Shown here: piece after piece, positions 58,714 to 64,000 of the stretch
How the letters are laid out: every line of letters starts with the position of its first letter
Numbering within the stretch: position 1 is the first letter of the stretch
Source of the DNA: Aphelenchoides besseyi
Taxonomy: Eukaryota > Nematoda > Chromadorea > Rhabditida > Aphelenchoididae
DNA length: 64,000 nucleotides
Reading direction: 5' to 3'
NCBI GenBank assembly: GCA_024699855.1
Contig: JAMPIQ010000001.1
Location: forward strand, 5,084,001 to 5,148,000
The notes under the pieces: generated by a model
The model's database searches: none
What the model saw: the letters and a program-made list of their open reading frames with translations, nothing else
What the model was told of the DNA's origin: nothing
Position numbers and translations under genes: made by a program

Positions 58714-59549
58714 TTAATTGCGTATAATGTTGTCCAATTGGACAGTGAGTTCGGAGAACACTTCTTCGATTGACTTCTTTGCGTCGACCTGAAACGACAC
58801 CATTGAACGAGTCTCGTACTTGCATTTTACCTCCACGACTTTGCGCAGTCTTCGATAAAAACGAACGACCTTCATTGTGTCTGTGAAGTAAGATCGAATG
58901 CGCTTTTCGATCACTTCTTTTTGGTCGTCAGCTCGGCCACTGACTTTGCTTCGCTTCATCAGGCGTTCCTTCATCGTCCGTCTGTTTGCCTTCAAGACAA
59001 CAACCAATTTAGCGGCCTGGATCTGAATCGGCAGTTTGATTGGCGACCACTGGAACTAACCTCCTTCTCGAACATCCTCGCCAAATCCAACGTTCGTGGA
59101 CAACCATCGATCAGGAATCCTTTCGGTTTCGTGTCCTTCAACGAGTTAATCATAGCCGTTTTCATCACGGCCAAAACAGTCTCCTACAACACCATAGAGG
59201 ATCATCTCGAGTTGACTCACCGCGTCGACCATCTCGCCGTTGTTCAGAACTCCACGAAGTTTGAGACCGAGTTCCGTACTAGTGCTGGCAACTGAACGCA
59301 GAACATCGCCGCTGCTCAAATGAACGAACCCGTACTTCTCGGCTAACTTCGAACACTGGGTTCCCTTTCCTGAACCAGCACCACCTGAACTCGAGTGATC
59401 GAACTCACGAATCGAAATGACAGACTCACCGAGGACCACAATCACCGGAATGTTCGCGTTGTGCAACGGCGTCAAGTCGATTGTTGCGGATGAGATCGAA
59501 GACTGGAAATGAAGAATGTGGACAGAGAATAAACACCACTTACCATCAT
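58714..59549 (-). CDS. Adenylate kinase, AK1 type
   Basis: Interconverts ATP + AMP and 2 ADP in the cytosol. Five exons. P-loop GGAGSGKGTQC, NMP-binding SSGDVLRS (usually STGDLLRS), GFLIDGCPR with the AMP-binding arginine, and a short LID with LMKRSKVSGRADD. The frame ends VQLDNIIRN. The short LID and the sizes (about 200 residues) place it in the AK1/UMP-CMP kinase group; the substitution of Tyr/Phe by Cys in DGYPR is unusual. The start is taken as the ATG at 59549 just before a splice site. The true 5' end may be further upstream. Confidence 0.85.
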
Positions 59550-60171
59550 GAAAGCAAAACAAGTTTGCGCAAGAAAATTAGTCGACCAGAAGATCTTCGA
59601 CAGACATAAACACGATGACGAACAGATGACCGCAACGACAAACCGAACAGTCGATACGAGACCCACTCGACATAGAAACGCAAGTTTCCGAGAGTGAATA
59701 CGAGTGTTGAAGTAGACGTGAGATCAAGAATAGCCGGACTATAAGCTTCAGAATCTCCATCTTCTGCTGTCGACTTCCCTCACTTCCGATGCGCTTTTAA
59801 ACGCTCGACTGAGTTACGATGTCATTGTCGAATCTACTTCAATGCACTCGTACTTGTTGACAGCTTCTTTTTGTTCGATCAATTCGTTAACTCAGAATTG
59901 AATTCTTCAATTGTCCTTTTACTGTGAAGCTGTTTACCTTCAGAAATATCCCGACTGACACTCAATTCTCGGGATCGACTATTGTTACTGTTCTCTACAG
60001 GTCTTCGATCCAATAGTTACCGTTGATATGACACTCGTTCGTGTTCTCTGTCGCAACTGAACTTCTGTTCAAACAAACTTCCAACTCGCCATTCATCTGA
60101 TTGTTCACTAACCGCCGTTCAATGCGCTCTTGCTCGGGAGCCACTACGAAGAAGTGGAGAGAGCCGACGAA
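59550..60171. other. Intergenic region, adenylate kinase promoter side
   Basis: Upstream open frames on the minus strand (to 59760) are probably 5'-UTR or chance. No other feature was recognised before the tRNA. Confidence 0.35.
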
Positions 60172-60243
60172 GCGCCAGTGGTGTAATGGTCAGCATGGAT
60201 GCCTTCCAAGCATTCGACGGGGGTTCGATTCCCCCCTGGCGCA
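60172..60243 (+). tRNA. tRNA-Gly (anticodon TCC)
   Basis: A 72-nt sequence starting GCGCCAG and ending CTGGCGC plus discriminator A, giving a seven-pair acceptor stem. The D arm has AATGGTCAGC, and the anticodon loop CTTCCAA closed by GATGC/GCATT gives anticodon TCC. The T arm is GGGGG-TTCGATT-CCCCC. All stems pair, including A and B boxes, with no intron. Confidence 0.95.
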
Positions 60244-61154
60244 GCAGATCTTTTTGCTTTCTATTAACAACCAGTGTTCCTAGACGAATGCTCATTACCT
60301 TCGATTTTTGTCCGACCGTTGACGATCGCAAGAACGCCTTTGAGAGTTTCACGTCGAACTGATCGAAAAGCGAATACTCATTTCAATGTCTAACTCACGA
60401 TCCTAAGAGACTGCTGTCGATCACTATAATTTACAGTTCTTGTGAGATACCCGATAAAAGTTCCCAAACCCATTCGCTGCTTATTGGATCTCAATTTCAT
60501 TCTTTCTATGCAGTCAACTTGTTTTTCAGCTTTCTGACCATTTCAAACTTAAATTCGTCATCCGATGCAATACAATGGCTTTTGTGTGACCGATGGCTCT
60601 TTTAATGGAAACAAAATGCAGATTAAAGAGGAAACCGAATTTAAACGCCGTTCAAGAAATCTCTGAATGTGAATCGAATGGTCTATAGTGTTGATTGGTT
60701 ACAATCGAACTCAAATCTGTTCATTGGCAACTGAATTCAAACCAGAAATATACGTAAATCAAGAACGCATTGTAAAATTGAATAACAAAACAAACGATTC
60801 GTGTTTGATGCAAACAATTCAATTGGTTACTCGAAGTAACGTTGAACAACCAATCTTTTCAAACAACGCCAATTAATAATGATTGGCCGGCGTTGTTCAA
60901 AATTGATGACTTCGAGCCATGATCTATATCAGGACGCTCATTCGTATATGCCGCTGATTGGTTCATTTGATTGGGATTTGTGTCTCTCACGCACATGACC
61001 ACCTTCCGATCTCACTATCGGATGCCAGTTTCCATTGTTAGGTGATGGGAAAACAAATCGCGTTTCATATATCGGTGACTACTTTCGCGTTCTTTATCTA
61101 TTCGATCATCATCCGTTTTATTTTAATCGTTGTCTTATTTTAGAAGTTATTAAA
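60244..61154. other. Intergenic region
   Basis: AT-rich; an imperfect inverted repeat with TTGAACAAC/GTTGTTCAA arms lies at about 60843-60901. No exon was recognised. An acceptor TATTTTAG precedes the next ATG by about 11 bases. Confidence 0.35.
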
Positions 61155-62353
61155 ATGGAGTACGCGAAGAACGTTATGGAGAGCCGCCGTGAGTCGCTCA
61201 ACGCCCCATCCGAAGCGACCTACACGAACGGCCGCTTCGTCTACCAGTTTGTCCATTGCGATCGGACAATCATCGTTCTGGACACTTTTAGCGGCAATCA
61301 AACGTAAGTTTTGAAGTCTTAAATACGATTACAGTGCTTTTAGATTGTTGGCCACGTCTACTGAAAACACAGTTGGTCATCAACTTACGTTGACTGACCT
61401 TCTGGTTTGGACACCAAGCCAACTCATCGCATTGTGGACTTGCGATGAGTCGTCGGTCTACATCGGTCGAATGAAGTTAGACTTCATTCACCGAAAATAT
61501 GACTTGGAGTTCAGCAAGATTCAGCCATTTGACGAGCTCGTTGGATCTCACAATTCAACGCAACTCTCTGTGATGGACAACGATTTTGTCCTCATGGCGG
61601 CACCTCGAACCGATGGAACAGTTATTTTCTCCAAATACGAAGTTGAGACCACCAAAATTGAGGTGCTCGGATTGGCCAACACAAATGGACATTCGTTATC
61701 TGGGTCCCATTTTCACGACGGCAACATTTTCTTCTTCGGCAGTCTGACTGCTGTAGATTGTCATCATGCTTATTGCTACGACATTCGGACACGTGAAACA
61801 CGGCGTATGGACTTTGGACCGTTAGATGAACAAGCAAATGTAAGTGATCGATTGATTTCAGTCATAATTGAACTTTTAGCCGTTGAACGAGTCAGAGAGT
61901 GTTCGATTCTCGCGACGCTACTTGACGGTCGCCAACGGTTCGTACTTCCTTCTTGTACGCACTCGAGCTGAAGACGACTATTCGAATGCGCTCCATTACG
62001 ACGACGAACATGACTATACGGATGATTGGAACGATCAGCTGGATCCAAAGGCTCGTTTGTTTCATCTTGACCTGAACGTCGGCAAATGGCAAGAAATCAC
62101 ACACCGCTTGCTGCACGAGATGCCCAAATTGATGTTGTACGAGACTTGGGATCTGCTCCACTTTGATCCAACTCATAATGGAGTCCTGACCATTCACTCA
62201 CGATTAGGTGAGCAGTTTTCGGATGACAGTGGAACCCGATCCGACCACTACAGCGAGCATTTTCGATTGCGGTCTTTACGTTTCCCAATCGGGTTTGTTA
62301 TCAAGCATCACAACAAGACTGACGAGTCGGTTTTAGCAGTCCGGAATCTTTGA
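61155..62353 (+). CDS. Orphan with beta-propeller-like repeats
   Basis: Three exons (61155-61302, 61345-61839, 61879-62353) encode about 370 residues. Repeated strands with Trp/Phe and DLNVGKWQE, DIRTRETRRMDF and DTFSGNQTLLA resemble a kelch or WD-like propeller with degenerate blades. No signal peptide, no membrane segment. The gene is complete, from an ATG after an acceptor to a TGA. I recognise no named family; similar propellers occur as nematode-specific expansions. Confidence 0.55.
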
Positions 62354-62721
62354 TCAACTCTAGTTGGTTCAAACTCATCAACACAAACGGAATGCACATC
62401 AGAGTTCCGAGGAATCTGCCCATTAGACCGCTCTTCACAGACTGCTTTGATTTGAACAACGTTGAATTCCGAGAGGACGAAGCAAAAGCGATTGTTAGAT
62501 TAAAACACAACCATTCCTGACTTTTTATTATCGTTTGTTTTTCTTAATAAACATATTTAATGTACAAACAAACAGAACACCCGTATAATCGAACCCATCA
62601 GCTGCAGTTGAGATTCTTCATTTTCTTGTAATCAAACTGCAACTTCCATGCAGAAACTCCGATGTACGCACACAGATAAGGAACTTTGTGTTGATCACAT
62701 TTTCCTTCTCTCTGAAACCTC

Positions 62722-63874
62722 TTATTCCTCAACGACGGAATGAATATTGGAACTGACTTTGGCACCAAAGGCCGCCGAATTATGGTGATAAACATTGGGG
62801 GTTTTCTCGGCCACAAGTCCAGTGTAGAGCACATCTTCCAAATGAATACTCTTGACAGTTGCCGTGTTGTTGAGTAGTGAAGCAACGGCCGCAGTGGATA
62901 GCAAATACGAACATCCCTGACAGAAGGTCGGAAAAACTGTCCTGTTGTATTCTTTTGACGACACAAACCTGAAACTCCAGATAGTTATTTCAACTTCTTT
63001 GTTTCTCACCAGCGGTTATTTGGATCACGAAATGGTTTGTGGCCCTTCCACCGATTACAGAAGAAGGATTTCGGATGTTCGACGAGCAGAGGATTGAATT
63101 CGGTGCGCACGTAGTGATCCAATCGATTCAGATCAACAACCGTATCGTCGTCGGTCTTCAGCAAATAACGAACATGTGGACAGAATTGCTGTTGCCAACT
63201 GAAAGCGGCGTGAACTTTCACGTAAAGAAGCTTGTAGGTGTCGTCGACCGTGTATCGAATCACATCTCCGTATTGTTGTTGCTCTTCGTCCAACAGCGAG
63301 TTGAGTTCCTGATCTGATCGACGTCCGACCAGAAAAACAGGACTCGATAGTCCGAGGGTTTGTTCTGAACAAGAAATCAAAATCCACAAGCGGGAAACTC
63401 ACGGTCTCTTTCATCCACGTTTTTCGAATCATCTCACGAGCATAAAAATCCTCGGGTCGCGAAATGACAATGACTAGAAAACTGACGTTCACACACACGT
63501 CGATCTTCGGTTGCTGCATCTGATAAGTCAGATTGAAATTAGAGAATTTAATTTCGAAATTCACAGCATCTCCAAACATCTCGCGTGGCAACAGCGGCTG
63601 AGCAATGTCTTGACAGTGAGAGCTGTTGATGGACTTCGACAACCGCAAAGCTTCCTGATTATAAGAAACCCATTGCTTGTCTATTAGAACGATAACTGAA
63701 ATAAACGAATTGAGAAGCCAAGTGACCGAGCTCACCTCCGATTGTAATCAGAACCAAGACGGCTATCAGAGGTTTTTGTTTCAGTCGAACAAGATTCCCG
63801 ATCTGACAGAAATATTGTCCCACCTCTGACTGTAGAATCTCAGAGAACCGTCTTTTCAGCAGCCAAGACATCAA
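62722..63874 (-). CDS. GT31-family glycosyltransferase (beta-1,3-galactosyltransferase-like), with frameshift
   Basis: A Golgi type II membrane enzyme that adds beta-1,3-linked galactose or GalNAc to glycans. The ATG at 63874 is followed by a cytoplasmic tail and a membrane anchor (PLIAVLVLITIGVIVLID). Family motifs are EMIRKTWMKE, LLDEEQQQYGDVI, DTYKLLYVKV, RYLLKTDDDTVV (with the DDD Mn-binding motif), RDPNNRW and IHLEDVLYTGLVAEK. Between RKTWMKE and FLVGRRSDQ the frame breaks at a run of five A (63333-63337 on the plus strand). One added base restores a continuous family-like reading. It may be a sequencing error or a real null. The gene is a pseudogene only if the break is real. Confidence 0.75.
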
Positions 63875-64000
63875 GGACTTCTGGAACCGATCACCGGTTG
63901 AGTGGGAACGAGAATGAAAAAGCGAACTTCGTTCTCCGACTGCTTCTCCTGGCTTTAATGTCCGACAGAACGATCATGAACTGTCGACGATCAAGAGTCT

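Noticed and set aside
59578..59760. Minus-strand frame with a signal-like start upstream of adenylate kinase
   Set aside because: Ends before the kinase exons and in another phase; probably 5'-UTR.
60172..60243. tRNA-derived SINE instead of a tRNA gene
   Set aside because: All stems pair, the anticodon loop is intact, and no poly-A tail or target duplication was seen.
60101..60352. Short open frames over the tRNA on both strands
   Set aside because: They coincide with a complete, fully paired tRNA-Gly.

Overview
The window looks like compact nuclear DNA of a nematode. Protein-coding genes are cut by many very short introns (about 35-60 nt, GT...TTTCAG or TTTTAG). Acceptor-like TTTYAG sites often sit just upstream of start codons, which fits spliced-leader addition. 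The highly conserved Rpt6 protein has nematode-like residues in its C-terminal half. All gene models are hand-spliced from the sequence. Exon borders in the conserved genes are well supported by continuous homology; those in the orphan genes are less certain.

Layout. 0.5-8 kb: a betaine-homocysteine methyltransferase gene, followed tail-to-tail by a minus-strand Piezo channel gene that lacks the N-terminal third of the family. 8.5-15 kb: small orphan genes interleaved with two tandem KH-domain (Sam68/KHDRBS-like) RNA-binding genes. 15.3-24 kb: proteasome ATPase Rpt6, thiamine pyrophosphokinase, tubulin cofactor A, a possible micro-protein, and TBC1D23. The TBC1D23 gene carries a 1.3 kb tRNA-headed insertion with 32-bp target duplications covering a splice acceptor. 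24-31 kb: Integrator subunit 6, two small genes with overlapping convergent stops, proteasome beta-2 and an orphan with a PAM2-like motif. 31.4-35.5 kb: four closely spaced plus-strand genes (Mnx-like homeobox, degenerate PPP phosphatase, four-TM protein, TLC-domain protein), a possible operon. 35.8-47.2 kb: cyclin B-type gene, multi-RING gene, two putative N-myristoylated orphans each divergent from or beside basic or Pro-rich orphans, and a long mucin-like SEA-domain membrane protein.

47.2-56 kb is almost gene-free. It holds a 1,963-bp near-perfect palindrome with a 5-bp target duplication. Nested inside are inverted 477-bp units with tRNA-like cores and, at the centre, a mariner-type element whose loop retains the C-terminal end of a transposase. 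56-64 kb: a small membrane protein, a small secreted basic protein, an acidic orphan, an adenylate kinase 1-type kinase, one tRNA-Gly(TCC), a propeller-like orphan and a GT31 glycosyltransferase with an apparent one-base frameshift in a homopolymer.

Most recognised genes are housekeeping (proteasome, nucleotide and vitamin metabolism, tubulin folding, endosome-Golgi tethering, snRNA processing). They do not form one pathway. The most unusual items are the two mobile-element structures, the inactive-looking phosphatase, the short Piezo and the orphan genes.
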